The notes: generated by a model from the letters alone, not told the origin. 64,000 bases of DNA from Paucisalibacillus algeriensis (GCF_000577245.1 NZ_CBYO010000022.1:124001-188000), one strand, 5' to 3'. Numbered from the stretch's first letter, positions 52,073 to 61,488 are shown. Program-made: numbers and translations.

Positions 52073-52963
52073 GTGAGTTGGGAACTACTTGAGCTTTTGA
52101 GCTCACAGAAAGCAAACACATCGTCCGAATATAGTTGTGGTACTATCAAAAAACCAATTGAAATTTATTTATTTATCGACCCGATGTGCCCTGAATGTTG
52201 GTCACTTGAGCCGTATTTAAAAAAGCTATCAATTGAATATGGACGATTTTTTACAATTAGACCAATAATTTCAGGAACTTCTAAGCCACTTAACCATGAT
52301 AATTTTGACCAACCAAGGAAACTTAGAGAAATTTGGGAACGAACTGCTTCTAGGACTGGAATGAGTTGTGATGGTGACCTATGGATTGAGAACCCTATCC
52401 ATTCACCTATTACCGCCTACCTAGCAGTAAAAGCTGCCGAGCTACAAGGAATTCGTTTCGGAAAAGTATTCTTACGTAAAATACAAGAAAGTTTATTTTT
52501 AAAGAAGCAAAATATATCAGATGAAGCAGTTCTCCTAGAATGTGCGAAAGCAGCAAACTTGGACATTCAGGAGTTTAAAAATGACCTCCATTCTGTTTCG
52601 GCAATGAAGGCCCTACAAAGCGACTATAAACTAAACGAAGAAATGGAAATTGATTATATGCCCACTATGGTCTTTTTCCATAAAAATATTGAAGAACAAG
52701 GGATTAAAATCTCTGGACTATATCCATACGATATATATGTGCGCGTACTAAGTGAGATGGTTGAGCATCTACCAATCCCCTCACAACTTCCATCACTAGA
52801 AGACTTTGTTCAACATTATGGAGTTGTTGGAACAAAAGAGGTTTCAGTAGTTTATAACTGGTCTATGGAGAAGGCTGAGCGAGAAATGAAAAAACTACGC
52901 TTAAAACAATATGTACAAAAAATCCCAGCAAAACATGGTTCATTTTGGCAATATATTAAGTGA
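52073..52963 (+). CDS. spxH: Spx adaptor SpxH (YjbH), ClpXP adaptor of the DsbA fold
   Basis: A 296-residue protein. The N-terminal thioredoxin-like domain carries [20 protein letters not shown] with a CxxC motif. The helical insert [18 protein letters not shown] and the C-terminal part [16 protein letters not shown] follow. SpxH presents Spx to ClpXP and is itself inactivated by oxidation or aggregation. The GTG at 52073 is chosen behind AAAGGAG, directly after the yjbI stop. The spx gene itself is in this window at 57929. Confidence 0.88.
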   Translation: MSWELLELLSSQKANTSSEYSCGTIKKPIEIYLFIDPMCPECWSLEPYLKKLSIEYGRFFTIRPIISGTSKPLNHDNFDQPRKLREIWERTASRTGMSCDGDLWIENPIHSPITAYLAVKAAELQGIRFGKVFLRKIQESLFLKKQNISDEAVLLECAKAANLDIQEFKNDLHSVSAMKALQSDYKLNEEMEIDYMPTMVFFHKNIEEQGIKISGLYPYDIYVRVLSEMVEHLPIPSQLPSLEDFVQHYGVVGTKEVSVVYNWSMEKAEREMKKLRLKQYVQKIPAKHGSFWQYIK

Positions 52964-52999
52964 TAAAGTCTATATTTATATGCATTATTGATTTGTATG

Positions 53000-53025
53000 A
53001 ACCCAGTAGATTTCCTGGGTTTTTA
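53000..53025 (+). terminator. Terminator of the yjbI-spxH unit
   Basis: AACCCAG pairs with CTGGGTT around a small AT loop and is followed by a T-run, about 35 bases after the spxH stop. Confidence 0.85.
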
Positions 53026-53125
53026 TTTTTAGTTAATTTCTAATGGGGGATTGCTTGGAAGAAAGGGGAATTGTCAAAAGCCAGGAGCATTGTAAATAAC
53101 CAATCCATTTTCAAACAAAAAAATA

Positions 53126-53156
53126 AGGATATACGGGGCAGCGTATATCCTTTTTC
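53126..53156. terminator. Isolated hairpin with U-run
   Basis: AAGGATATACG (53126-53136) pairs perfectly with CGTATATCCTT (53143-53153). A-run on the left, T-run on the right, so it can terminate in both directions. No gene is immediately adjacent on the plus side. Confidence 0.7.
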
Positions 53157-53165
53157 TCACTTCTT

Positions 53166-53240
53166 TGTATATAACAAAGGGGGATGGGAGAAAGTTTCAT
53201 GATCAAACAAAGGGGTTTTGTTTGTGATTCATCTCACATA
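53166..53240 (+). other. Structured intergenic stretch, possible small RNA or leader
   Basis: Two inverted repeats in succession: CTTTGT-ATATA-ACAAAG (about 53164-53178) and ATCAAACAAA (53202-53211) with TTTGTTTGTGAT (53217-53228). Between them is a purine-rich GGGGGATGGGAGAAAG segment. An ATG at 53200 opens a 52-codon frame but its product is unconvincing. It lies upstream of the small membrane gene at 53374. Confidence 0.35.
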
Positions 53241-53373
53241 TATAATATAACAAGGACACACATTTTTTTCAACAAGTTTGTTATACATTTCACAAATCTG
53301 TCACTTCTATTCCCATTTCTGATCACATATATATTAGTAGACCATTATTTACGTTAATAAGGGGGATAATCCA

Positions 53374-53553
53374 ATGCGAGAATTGCTTCCATATTTATTT
53401 ATCATCCTTACTTTCTTTGCTGTATTTTTAAATATATTTGGCTTAATGCAATTGATACCGTTGTACATAACATTACCGGTTCTGTTTTTTTGTATTTATA
53501 TTACATTATTCTCGTTTACGAATAGGAATAAATTTCGTGGGCGAGCACGGTGA
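53374..53553 (+). CDS. Small membrane protein, 59 residues
   Basis: ATG at 53374, ten bases after a strong AAGGGGG site, to TGA at 53551. The product MRELLPYLFIILTFFAVFLN...RNKFRGRAR has two predicted membrane helices (about residues 5-20 and 25-47) and a basic cytosolic end, fitting the positive-inside rule. No family recognised. It sits alone between spxH and pepF. Confidence 0.65.
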   Translation: MRELLPYLFIILTFFAVFLNIFGLMQLIPLYITLPVLFFCIYITLFSFTNRNKFRGRAR

Positions 53554-53719
53554 CTGGTTGAATCAATTCGAACGATGCAATGAATTGTGTAACCTAATGA
53601 GTTGTTGCATGAGGTTATGAATTCGCTCTATACATCACTTTGGTTGAAATAATTAATAAAGCACTCCACACACCATTTTGACAAAAAACGGGGTTAACTT
53701 GATTATATTTTCAAAAAAA

Positions 53720-53743
53720 GAAGGATGACCAATGTCATCCTTC
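53720..53743 (-). terminator. Terminator of pepF
   Basis: GAAGGATGAC pairs with GTCATCCTTC around a four-base loop; on the minus strand a T-run follows. Confidence 0.88.
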
Positions 53744-53750
53744 CTTCTAC

Positions 53751-55565
53751 TTATTTATTCAACAAAAGTTTTTCCATTTCATTAAGCTTTTCTTCAAACA
53801 CATCTAATGCATCTAAAATTGGTTGTTTAGATGTCATGTCTACTCCTGCTTTTTTCAATACTTCAATTGGATAATCACTGCTACCTGATTTCAAGAATCC
53901 TAAGTAGCGTTCTACTGCTCCTTCTTCACCAGATAAGATTTTGTTTGCAAGTGCAGTCGCAGCTGAATATCCTGTTGCATATTGATAGACATAATAATTG
54001 AAGTAGAAGTGAGGAATTCTTGCCCATTCTAAACCAATAGCTTCATCCGAAACAACTTCTTCGCCAAAATATTTCTTATTAAGTTCATAGTACATATTCG
54101 TTAAATAATCAGCAGTTAATGCTTCACCTTCTTGTGCACGCTTGTGAATTTCATGTTCAAATTCAGCAAACATCGTCTGACGGAACACAGTTCCACGGAA
54201 TCCTTCTAAGAAGTGATTCAAAAGATACAACTTTTGCTTTTCATCATCTAATGTTTTTAACATATGATCATTTAGTAAAGCTTCGTTACATGTGGAAGCT
54301 ACCTCAGCAACGAAAATAGAATAATTACCATAACGGTAAGGTTGGAATTTTCTTGTGAAATAACTGTGTGCTGAGTGTCCAAGCTCATGTGTCAATGTAA
54401 ATAGGTCATTTACGCGATCCTGCCAGTTCAATAGGATGTATGGGTTAGTTCCATATGCACCAGAAGAATATGCCCCACTACGTTTCCCTTTATTTTCTTC
54501 GACATCAATCCAACGATTGGCGAAGCCCTCCTTAATAACCTCTAAATATTCTTCTCCAAGTGGTTGAAGACTATCTAATACGTACTCCTGTGCTTTCTCA
54601 TATGGGATATTCATGTCTACATCATGCACTAAAGATGCGTACATATCGTACATATGAAGTTCATCTACTCCAAGTACCTCTTTACGTAATTTAGCATAGC
54701 GGTGTAACAATGGTAGTCTCTCATTTACTGCTTCTACTAGGTTGTCGTATACTTGCTCAGGGATATTATTGTTATCGAGAGCTGCTTGACGAGCAGATTC
54801 ATAATGGTGAGCTTTTGCATCGAAATTATGTGCTTTAACCGTTCCGCCTAATGTAGACGCAAATGTATTTTTAAATTGACCATACGTATCATACATTGCA
54901 TTAAATGCTTCTTCTCGAACACGACGTTCTTTAGATTCAAGGAAACCAACATAACGACCATGTGTTAAATCCACTTCTTCCCCATCTTCATTTTTAATAC
55001 TAGGGAATTTTAAGTCCGCATTGTTAAGCATGCTAAATGTCTGTGATCCAGTTGATAATGCTTCTGATGCCTCAGCAAGAAGTGCTTCCTCTGTTTCACT
55101 TAATACGTGCTTTCGTTGTCTTACTATTTCATTTAGGACATGTTCATAATGTTTTAATTCTTCCTTTTCATCCAAATAGCGTTTAATAATTGCTTCATCC
55201 ATTTTTAAGATTTCTGGCACTAAATAACTCATGGAGCTTTGAGCTAATGTCAACACATTTTCTGCTTTTGCATTAAGTGCTTGATAGAATGAATTAGTGG
55301 TATCTTGATCGTAGCGCATATGTGCATATGTATAAAGTTTTCCAAGTCTTTCTGATAATTGATCTTGCAGTTTTAAGACATTGAATAATGTATCAGAAGA
55401 CCCTGCTACTTTTCCTTGATATTCACTGATCCCGGGAATATCATTTTTAAGGTTATTAAGTTCTTTTTCCCAGTCCTCGTCTGACGAAAAAATATCCTCT
55501 AAACGCCAAGTTCTTTCTACAGGTACTTCGCTTCTTGCTTGTAGTTCTTTAGTCGCCTTTGCCAT
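53751..55565 (-). CDS. pepF: Oligoendopeptidase F
   Basis: A 604-residue M3B metallopeptidase. The zinc motif is LFTLTHELGHSAHSYFTRK (HExxH, with the third ligand Glu in VAEVASTCNEALL). The helical N-terminal half forms the cap over the channel. It cleaves short oligopeptides in the cytosol, e.g. PhrA-type peptides in B. subtilis. In Bacilli it lies next to coiA, as here. Start ATG behind AGGAGG. Confidence 0.93.
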   Translation of the reverse strand: MAKATKELQARSEVPVERTWRLEDIFSSDEDWEKELNNLKNDIPGISEYQGKVAGSSDTLFNVLKLQDQLSERLGKLYTYAHMRYDQDTTNSFYQALNAKAENVLTLAQSSMSYLVPEILKMDEAIIKRYLDEKEELKHYEHVLNEIVRQRKHVLSETEEALLAEASEALSTGSQTFSMLNNADLKFPSIKNEDGEEVDLTHGRYVGFLESKERRVREEAFNAMYDTYGQFKNTFASTLGGTVKAHNFDAKAHHYESARQAALDNNNIPEQVYDNLVEAVNERLPLLHRYAKLRKEVLGVDELHMYDMYASLVHDVDMNIPYEKAQEYVLDSLQPLGEEYLEVIKEGFANRWIDVEENKGKRSGAYSSGAYGTNPYILLNWQDRVNDLFTLTHELGHSAHSYFTRKFQPYRYGNYSIFVAEVASTCNEALLNDHMLKTLDDEKQKLYLLNHFLEGFRGTVFRQTMFAEFEHEIHKRAQEGEALTADYLTNMYYELNKKYFGEEVVSDEAIGLEWARIPHFYFNYYVYQYATGYSAATALANKILSGEEGAVERYLGFLKSGSSDYPIEVLKKAGVDMTSKQPILDALDVFEEKLNEMEKLLLNK

Positions 55566-55665
55566 TTTTCATCCTCCTATACTTCTCTACATAAAGTAAT
55601 TCGTCAAAAAACTAAAAAATTCCTGCCGAACCACCTAATAATTAGTATAACGAAACATATATGAA

Positions 55666-56853
55666 TCATGCTCGTATTTTGTCTTGAAAAAATTTTGAAA
55701 GTTCATCCATTATCTTATTATCTCCTGCTAGAGCATCTTCAATATGCGTATAATGTATTAGCACCTTCTCTTTCACAAACTGATTTTTTGATAGCTGCTT
55801 TATAATATTTAGGGTACAAAGAATTTGGAGGTATTCAAGAATGGGATCACCTGAGGACCTGATAAGTGGTAATGATTCATTGGAAATTGACTGCTGTAAT
55901 TGATACCGGCAAGCACTTATTGTAAAAACTCCGTTTAGAGGTAAAGGATCGATGATTTCTAAGCATATTCTGCTCTGCCAGTCCCATTGTGGAGTCTTCA
56001 TCCCGAATTGCGAAGGAACCGGTAAATAAATAATGGATGGTAAGTGCTCTCGATGAGTTCCCTTAGAGTAAAGCCAGTGGTACCAAAGTTTTTCTTTGCC
56101 ATCTGTCCTTTTTGGCTGGTGGATTCTAAACTTATATTTAGCTTTCTTCCATTCAGTTATTAAGATGTTAGGCTGTATAGGAGTGGTCTTAAACAAGTTA
56201 ATAAACCGCATATGTTTAAGTTTCTTTATGGCAAAACTTCCAAACATTTGATTTTTTCGTATTTGATACATGTTAGAAACAGTAAGGAAGTTGTTTGTTT
56301 GGGAGTCAAAGAAATACAGTACTGGTAAAATATCGTGGCGATATTGATGAAGAAATTGAAGAATAAAGTGATCCGTTTTTACTTGATTTCTACCGGTGCG
56401 TTGAAATAGATTGCCACCTAGTATCCATATAGGTTGGATACCTTCGGATAAATAGCCTTTTGTGCGACTTTTAATATCAACCGCTGATATTCTTGCACAT
56501 TGATATTCAACTGCAATTTTTTTAGCTTTTATTCTTATAAAAATATCAGGTCGCTGCTTGATGGAAGGAATATACTCCTCCAATGATACCGTTAATCCTT
56601 GCTCCTTTAACCACCTAAATAATAAAAGTTTTCCCTTTTCATGATACGCCCCTTCTCCTCCTTCATTTGCCTGGCAGTTTGTAATACTAAGATGGGCAAA
56701 ATGAGCAATCGTTTTTGAACCGGCTCTAATAATTACTTTATTATGACATGTAGGACAGAAAAATTGTTGATTCTCCCGAAGTGTTTCAATTTCCTCTTTG
56801 GAATATTGGAACAGAGTAATTAACTTTCCACTTTTTAATTTTGCTTGAAGCAA
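55666..56853 (-). CDS. coiA: Competence protein CoiA
   Basis: A 395-residue protein. The N-terminal zinc-finger-like segment is FFCPTCHNKVIIRAGSKTIAHFAH. The nuclease-like core is AYHEKGKLLLFRWLKEQG, QRPDIFI and VEYQCARISAVDIKSRTKGY, with PD-(D/E)xK-type acidic residues. The C-terminal half is basic. CoiA acts during transformation in Bacillus and Streptococcus. TTG at 56853 is chosen behind GGAGGTG; an ATG upstream is part of that site. Placed between mecA and pepF. Confidence 0.85.
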   Translation of the reverse strand: MLQAKLKSGKLITLFQYSKEEIETLRENQQFFCPTCHNKVIIRAGSKTIAHFAHLSITNCQANEGGEGAYHEKGKLLLFRWLKEQGLTVSLEEYIPSIKQRPDIFIRIKAKKIAVEYQCARISAVDIKSRTKGYLSEGIQPIWILGGNLFQRTGRNQVKTDHFILQFLHQYRHDILPVLYFFDSQTNNFLTVSNMYQIRKNQMFGSFAIKKLKHMRFINLFKTTPIQPNILITEWKKAKYKFRIHQPKRTDGKEKLWYHWLYSKGTHREHLPSIIYLPVPSQFGMKTPQWDWQSRICLEIIDPLPLNGVFTISACRYQLQQSISNESLPLIRSSGDPILEYLQILCTLNIIKQLSKNQFVKEKVLIHYTHIEDALAGDNKIMDELSKFFQDKIRA

Positions 56854-56916
56854 AAGAATCACCTCCATCTTTACATAATTCGACAGAGGTGGTAAAAATC
56901 CTGCTTCCTGAAAAAA

Positions 56917-56939
56917 AAGACGCCCCCGATAGGCATCTT
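56917..56939 (-). terminator. Terminator of mecA
   Basis: AAGACGCC pairs with GGCATCTT (one G-T), followed on the minus strand by eight Ts. Confidence 0.85.
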
Positions 56940-56940
56940 A

Positions 56941-57633
56941 TTAAACATTTGCAGGAAAGTGTGCACGAACTTCTTCGAAAGTGGTAGTATCAAATATCTT
57001 CTTACCGTATTCTTCCAATACATGAATTGTAATATTCGAATCATCACCATATTCAAATATGCGTGAAATAATATCTTCTTGTGAATTCTCATCCAGTACA
57101 TCTTGTGAAAATTCCATATATAGATAGTACTTTCCATTATAGAAATATAAGGTTTCTTCTTCACTACCAGTATCCTCTTGGAAGTGATGACTTAATTGAA
57201 TCACATCTTCGAAATCATTAAAGCCTGCAATAATCCAAAGGTTTTCTTCAATAAAATCCTCTTCTAATTCCGTGTTATTCTCACTTTTACCAAATTTTTC
57301 TTCCAAGAAGGATTCCACTTTTTCATCAACTGGAATATCTAGTGTAGAGCCATCTTCATCAATCGGGAATTCTAAGTTATCCCCATTTTTTGAAAGTTGA
57401 GCTTTAGTAACAACAATTTCTAAACCTTTTTCTAGGGCATGAACTTGGATCCATAAAGGGCCATCTACATGAAAGTCTTCTTGATAATTTACCTCGTCCA
57501 TCATTTGCCAAAATAGTTGTTCACTGCGTTCGCGATTGTACCAAATCTCTTCTCTTCCAAAACCACGATCTTCAATATCCACATAAGAGATAAAGAACTT
57601 AACCGTGTTTTCATTAATTCTTTCGATTTCCAT
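56941..57633 (-). CDS. mecA: Adaptor protein MecA
   Basis: A 230-residue adaptor that hands ComK/ComS to ClpC-ClpP. The N-terminal domain starts MEIERINENTVKFFISYVDIEDRGFGREEIWYNRERSEQLFWQMMDEV, the conserved substrate-binding part. The acidic linker lies near residues 95-125. The C-terminal ClpC-binding domain ends FDTTTFEEVRAHFPANV. An AGGGAGAG ribosome site precedes. It controls competence together with spx downstream effects. A leader hairpin lies at 57660. Confidence 0.92.
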   Translation of the reverse strand: MEIERINENTVKFFISYVDIEDRGFGREEIWYNRERSEQLFWQMMDEVNYQEDFHVDGPLWIQVHALEKGLEIVVTKAQLSKNGDNLEFPIDEDGSTLDIPVDEKVESFLEEKFGKSENNTELEEDFIEENLWIIAGFNDFEDVIQLSHHFQEDTGSEEETLYFYNGKYYLYMEFSQDVLDENSQEDIISRIFEYGDDSNITIHVLEEYGKKIFDTTTFEEVRAHFPANV

Positions 57634-57659
57634 GTATTTCTCTCCCTTCTTTTATTATT

Positions 57660-57705
57660 AAGCAAAAGCCTAAACCCTGATACTACAAGAGCTTTTGCTT
57701 TTTTA
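57660..57705. promoter_or_regulatory. Hairpin in the mecA leader
   Basis: AAGCAAAAGC (57660-57669) pairs perfectly with GCTTTTGCTT (57691-57700) around a 21-base loop. On the plus strand it is followed by a T-run and looks like a terminator, but no plus-strand gene ends here. On the minus strand it would sit in the mecA 5' leader about 25 bases before the ATG. Confidence 0.5.
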
Positions 57706-57872
57706 AATAGGCAGAAGAAGGTCTGCTCCTTTTCTATATATAAAAGAATGATATCTCATTAATATTGTATGTTAGCATATTGCTTAATGGAAATTAATAT
57801 GCCTATAAATATCTATTTAAATTATTATTTTAACTTAAATTAACGGTTTTGTCACCTTATTATTCGGATATC

Positions 57873-57908
57873 AAAAGCGCAGATCATCCAATTCGATCTG
57901 CGCTTTTT
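57873..57908 (-). terminator. Terminator of spx
   Basis: AAAAGCGCAGATC pairs with GATCTGCGCTTTT, a perfect 13-bp stem (57873-57885 with 57895-57907). On the minus strand the 3' arm and Ts follow. Confidence 0.9.
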
Positions 57909-57928
57909 ACTTTTACATTTATTACCTA

Positions 57929-58324
57929 CTAATTCACTATGCGTCGTGCTTCTTCTAATTGAAATGCACGTACAGTTCTTGGTAAAAATCTGCGAATCTC
58001 ATCCTCATTATATCCAACTTGAAGTCTTTTATCATCTAAAATGATTGGTCTTCTAAGCAACCCAGGATTTTCTTGAATTAATACTAATAATTCTTGTAAT
58101 GGAAGTTGATCAATCGTTACATCCAGATTTTGAAATGCTTTGGAACGAGTTGATATTATTTCATCTGTTCCATATTCAGTCATTCGTAATATTGATTTTA
58201 TTTCATCCAATGATAATGTTTCAGAGAACATATTTTTTTCTGTAAAAGCAATATCATGATTTTTCAGCCACGTTTTTGCTTTTCTACAAGACGTACAACT
58301 TGGTGAGGTATAAAGTGTTACCAT
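57929..58324 (-). CDS. spx: Transcriptional regulator Spx
   Basis: A 131-residue ArsC-like protein. The redox switch is Cys10-x-x-Cys13 ([13 protein letters not shown]). The RNA polymerase contact residue Gly52 lies in [12 protein letters not shown], and [28 protein letters not shown] is the conserved C-terminal half. Under disulfide stress Spx redirects RNA polymerase to thiol-homeostasis genes; it is degraded by ClpXP with the help of SpxH. Both are in this window. Own promoter and own terminator. Confidence 0.95.
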   Translation of the reverse strand: MVTLYTSPSCTSCRKAKTWLKNHDIAFTEKNMFSETLSLDEIKSILRMTEYGTDEIISTRSKAFQNLDVTIDQLPLQELLVLIQENPGLLRRPIILDDKRLQVGYNEDEIRRFLPRTVRAFQLEEARRIVN

Positions 58325-58537
58325 GGTACTTCACTCCTCAATCTGTAGTTCCATTTTATGAACATTTAATTTGTTATTAAATTAAAATTAATTTAAATAA
58401 CAACATATATGATTATACTATATGTATCTAGTAAAGGATAGGTCATATCCCATCTATTTTGTAATGTTCACAAAATGTTTTAATTTACTACCATCTTTCC
58501 CAAAGCTTTTTTTTGGTAAACACTATAATTCCATTAG

Positions 58538-58558
58538 AAAAGGCTGCACTTGGCAGCC
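58538..58558 (-). terminator. Terminator of yjbC
   Basis: GGCTGC pairs with GCAGCC around a five-base loop; T-run on the minus strand. Confidence 0.75.
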
Positions 58559-58564
58559 CCTCTA

Positions 58565-59158
58565 TTACTTTAGTTGATTTTTTTCCAGCCTAGCTAAAAT
58601 ATCATCAGACTCTCGTGCTTCATCGAAAGTCAATACTTCGTCAACAGGTTGATATGCCTGACCGTACAGTTCTTCATCTTTATACGTATGAATAGATTCA
58701 TACATTTTTTTCATTTGTTCAAAGATCATTTCTTCTGTTTCATTATTTGGGGACCAAAAAAGAATTTCCATCGGGTTTTCCTTATTGGTTGCCAAAGATC
58801 TACGGTTATATCCAATTGATTGTGCATGACTAAACCCTTCTCGCTTATAAAAATGAAGTCGCTTTTCTGTATCCGAGTCATCATAATCAACAGGTTCTAC
58901 TTCCAGAATGACTGGCTTATTTCGTTGTTTAAGTTTTTCAATAAGCTTATGTCCAATCCCTTGTCCTCTCGATCTTGAAGAAACCCATACATAATCAATA
59001 AAAATAAACGTATCGAATTCTGCGTACATCATTACATGATATGGACCTTCATCTTTATGATAAACGTCCCCTTTTTCTTTTAGCAAAAGCTCCATATGCT
59101 CTTTTGATTTCATTTCCTCTATTGGAAAATATTCACTTAATTTCTCATACCAATCCAT
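58565..59158 (-). CDS. yjbC: GNAT-family acetyltransferase, YjbC type
   Basis: A 197-residue GNAT: DYVWVSSRSRGQGIGHKLIEKLKQRNKPVILEVEP is the acetyl-CoA site, and YKREGFSHAQSIGYNRR the motif B region. The C-terminal part from LFWSPNNETEEMIFEQMKKMYESIHTYKDEELYGQ is a specific extension. In B. subtilis yjbC precedes spx in a dual operon; here the two are separated by a terminator and 240 bases. Acceptor unknown. Confidence 0.85.
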   Translation of the reverse strand: MDWYEKLSEYFPIEEMKSKEHMELLLKEKGDVYHKDEGPYHVMMYAEFDTFIFIDYVWVSSRSRGQGIGHKLIEKLKQRNKPVILEVEPVDYDDSDTEKRLHFYKREGFSHAQSIGYNRRSLATNKENPMEILFWSPNNETEEMIFEQMKKMYESIHTYKDEELYGQAYQPVDEVLTFDEARESDDILARLEKNQLK

Positions 59159-59279
59159 GGATCTACTCCTTCAACTTTTCTACGTTGTAAGTATAACGAA
59201 ATAACAGTTATATGTTAAATCGTCATTTGGGTTGTATATGTTCAGTATGTGTAGTTATCTAAAAAAAAGCGAAAAAAAA

Positions 59280-59303
59280 CGGAACTTTTTATTAAAGTTC
59301 CGG
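59280..59303 (-). terminator. Terminator of the putative glycoside hydrolase gene
   Basis: CGGAACTTT pairs with AAAGTTCCG, with eight Ts on the minus strand after the stem. Confidence 0.85.
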
Positions 59304-59316
59304 CTTTTTTCATACA

Positions 59317-60543
59317 TTATGGCGTATAATCAACGTTTTCACTATATGTGTTACCAGCATTCCAAATTAGATACTCATTTATTCCATTATCTTGCAATGC
59401 TTTAATCTGTGCTTCTACTTCTTCTTTTCCATATTGTGTAACTGGAATACCAGTCCCACTGTATATCCATGGTGCTTCAAAATCCTGTATCCAAGGTCTT
59501 GAAACTGGTGGATTTTCGAGTTTTGAAAGTACTTCAATTTCCACCTTTGCATATTCATCCGTTAAGCGGTAAGGCTCAGTATCTGGGAACGGAATGCCAA
59601 AGTAATTATTGGACCAGTGACTTGGATAAATCATGGAAGAAATGACATCAACATTTTCAGATATCTTTGAGAAGTTTTGGCCTATTCCAGGTGCTTCTGT
59701 AATTGTTGCAGAATATCCAAAAATATCTACAGCTACATCGACATCATAAGTCTCCAATTCTTTTTTTGCGTAGGCTACAAAGTCTGTAACTGCTTGAACA
59801 CGTTTTTGAACATCATCAGTGTCATCGTCAGCGTATTCCCCTTTAGAATAGCCTAATTGATCGTCGCGATGTTCAAATCCCTCAGGGAATCTAACATAGT
59901 CAAACTGAATTTCTTGAAATCCTAATTCTGCTGCCATTTTAGCAAGTTCAACATTATATTCCCAAACTTCCTGTTCAAACGGATTTACAAAAGCTTCCCC
60001 ACGGTTATTTTTCCAAACCGAACCATTTTCAGTAAAAGAAAGTTCCGGGCGTTTCTCAGCAAGAACACTATCTTTAAACACAACAATCCTTGCAATTGGA
60101 TAAATTTCATTTTCCTCAAGGGTTTTCATCATCTCTTGAATATCTTTAATATAATTTTGACCGAGGTCAGAAAAAGGTGAATCTTCTTCTGGTATAAATG
60201 TTAAATAACCAAAGTCGTCCTTAATATCGATTACCATGGAATTTAAATCAGAATTATTAACTAAGTCTACTAAATAATCAAATCGACTACCACCAGCAGA
60301 ATGTCCTGTTACATAGATCCCACGAACTGCATCAGGATATTCAAAATGATAGCCTGAGTCAAATACAAATCTTTTTAGATTTGTTTTTTCTTCAATTAAT
60401 TGAATGGATGTTTGCCGTTCTTTATGAAAGGCAGCTAACAATTCTTCGTCCCCACTACTTTTAGTCGGTATTGCAAACGGAAGTATAATGACGAGTAGGA
60501 GAACAATTGGTATCATGATTCTCTTAAGATGTTTATTATTCAT
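59317..60543 (-). CDS. Putative extracytoplasmic glycoside hydrolase (DUF4015)
   Basis: A 408-residue protein with an N-terminal signal or anchor helix (IMIPIVLLLVIILPFAI). A TIM-barrel-like domain follows: VRGIYVTGHSAGGSRFDYLVDLVNNSDLNSMVIDIKDD, IYPIARIVVFKD, GFQEIQFDYVRFPEGF, VDVAVDIFGYSA and INEYLIWNAGNTYS. This matches the DUF4015 group of putative glycoside hydrolases, whose substrate may be wall or exopolysaccharide. The Asp in FDYVRFP is a likely catalytic acid. No transporter or sugar genes next to it. Confidence 0.8.
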   Translation of the reverse strand: MNNKHLKRIMIPIVLLLVIILPFAIPTKSSGDEELLAAFHKERQTSIQLIEEKTNLKRFVFDSGYHFEYPDAVRGIYVTGHSAGGSRFDYLVDLVNNSDLNSMVIDIKDDFGYLTFIPEEDSPFSDLGQNYIKDIQEMMKTLEENEIYPIARIVVFKDSVLAEKRPELSFTENGSVWKNNRGEAFVNPFEQEVWEYNVELAKMAAELGFQEIQFDYVRFPEGFEHRDDQLGYSKGEYADDDTDDVQKRVQAVTDFVAYAKKELETYDVDVAVDIFGYSATITEAPGIGQNFSKISENVDVISSMIYPSHWSNNYFGIPFPDTEPYRLTDEYAKVEIEVLSKLENPPVSRPWIQDFEAPWIYSGTGIPVTQYGKEEVEAQIKALQDNGINEYLIWNAGNTYSENVDYTP

Positions 60544-60826
60544 TCTATCAATCTCCTAAATTAAATTTTAGCTTGCTCCCGGGAAGTTGATACAAGCAAC
60601 TTTACGTTTGCAACACTTTTATATTCATTATAGAACAGAAACACTAGTTTTTGAATGGTATTTACTAGATTTTTGTCTTTTTCTTAGAAAGTATGTCGAA
60701 TCTACTAAACTTCCTCATTATTTACAAAATATTTAAGCTGAAGAAAAAATGACGTCTTGATTGAGTATTACGGTATTTTTCTATGGTTGCTGTGCATCAT
60801 GTGCTTTATAATTATGGTTTTACCGG

Positions 60827-61020
60827 TCAAAAATGTGCATGAGGAGACATCTCAAGTACTTTTCACCTGGTTTTCTTGTCCAAAATGTGCATGAGAAGTC
60901 GCCTCATCTACTATTCCCCTCAGTTTCTCAGACAAAATGTTTATGAGAACCCTCCTCATCTACTTTTCCCTTAAATTTCCTATCCAATATGTGCATGAGA
61001 AACCGCCATCATAGTGTCAC
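60827..61020. repeat. Tandem repeat array, 52-bp unit, about 3.7 copies
   Basis: Copies begin near 60828, 60880, 60932 and 60984, exactly 52 bases apart. Each has the head AAAATGTGCATGAG and, 6-8 bases later, CTCAT, so each can fold ATGAG/CTCAT into a short hairpin. The rest (TACTTTTCCC..., then a TTTC-rich stretch) is also shared, so there are no unique spacers. The array runs straight into the broken cytochrome oxidase subunit gene. Confidence 0.85.
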
Positions 61021-61301
61021 TCATAATCCAGCCAAACTGTACTGCTGCCACATCTACAACGGTCGGATCTTGCCCTTCTCCGTAAATTGGTGGATAATGG
61101 TAATTCCCTTAATGTATAAATACAAACCACCAATAATAATGTAACTAATGATGTTGCATAAACCTTTCTAGCCTTATTCCATTCCTTCTTAATAGGCTCA
61201 TAATCACTTTTTTCTCTTGACTTCCAAGCTATTACTGCATACACAACTATTACTAGACTCATAAAAACTAGGCTTGTAACCCATGCTGCTGTTTGAACCA
61301 T
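61008..61301 (-). pseudogene. Truncated, frameshifted cytochrome c oxidase subunit II (ba3 type)
   Basis: From an ATG at 61301 the frame gives two membrane helices (TSLVFMSLVIVVYAVIAW and YATSLVTLLLVVCIY) and reads CIYTLRELPL. One frame shift restores HYPPIYGEGQDPTVVDVAAVQFGWIMSDT, the start of the copper-binding domain of ba3-type oxidase subunit II. The CuA ligands and about 100 more residues are missing; the 52-bp repeat array begins there. A frameshift plus loss of the 3' end means it is dead. Confidence 0.7.
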
Positions 61302-61488
61302 TTTTAGACCTCCCTATTTTTAATGAGTTATTTTTCTGCCCTGATCATATCTACTTACACAACACACTCCTGTAAAAAAAGTCACAATATCAATGAAAAT
61401 TTAGGGATTTTTAACTATAAAAGATTAATTTGTAATTATACGGGCAAATTACAGAAGAACTGTTATATCTTAAGAAAGGAGTATGAAA

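Noticed and set aside
53200-53358. A 52-codon frame from an ATG inside the structured intergenic stretch
   Set aside because: The frame is rich in Phe, Ile and His without a clear domain, overlaps an inverted repeat, and its start is not well spaced from the purine-rich segment.
54119-54319. Plus-strand frame inside pepF
   Set aside because: It lies wholly within the conserved peptidase gene on the opposite strand.
60827-61020. CRISPR-like array of repeats
   Set aside because: The whole 52-base unit is repeated, including the part that would be a spacer, and no cas gene is near. It is a simple tandem repeat.
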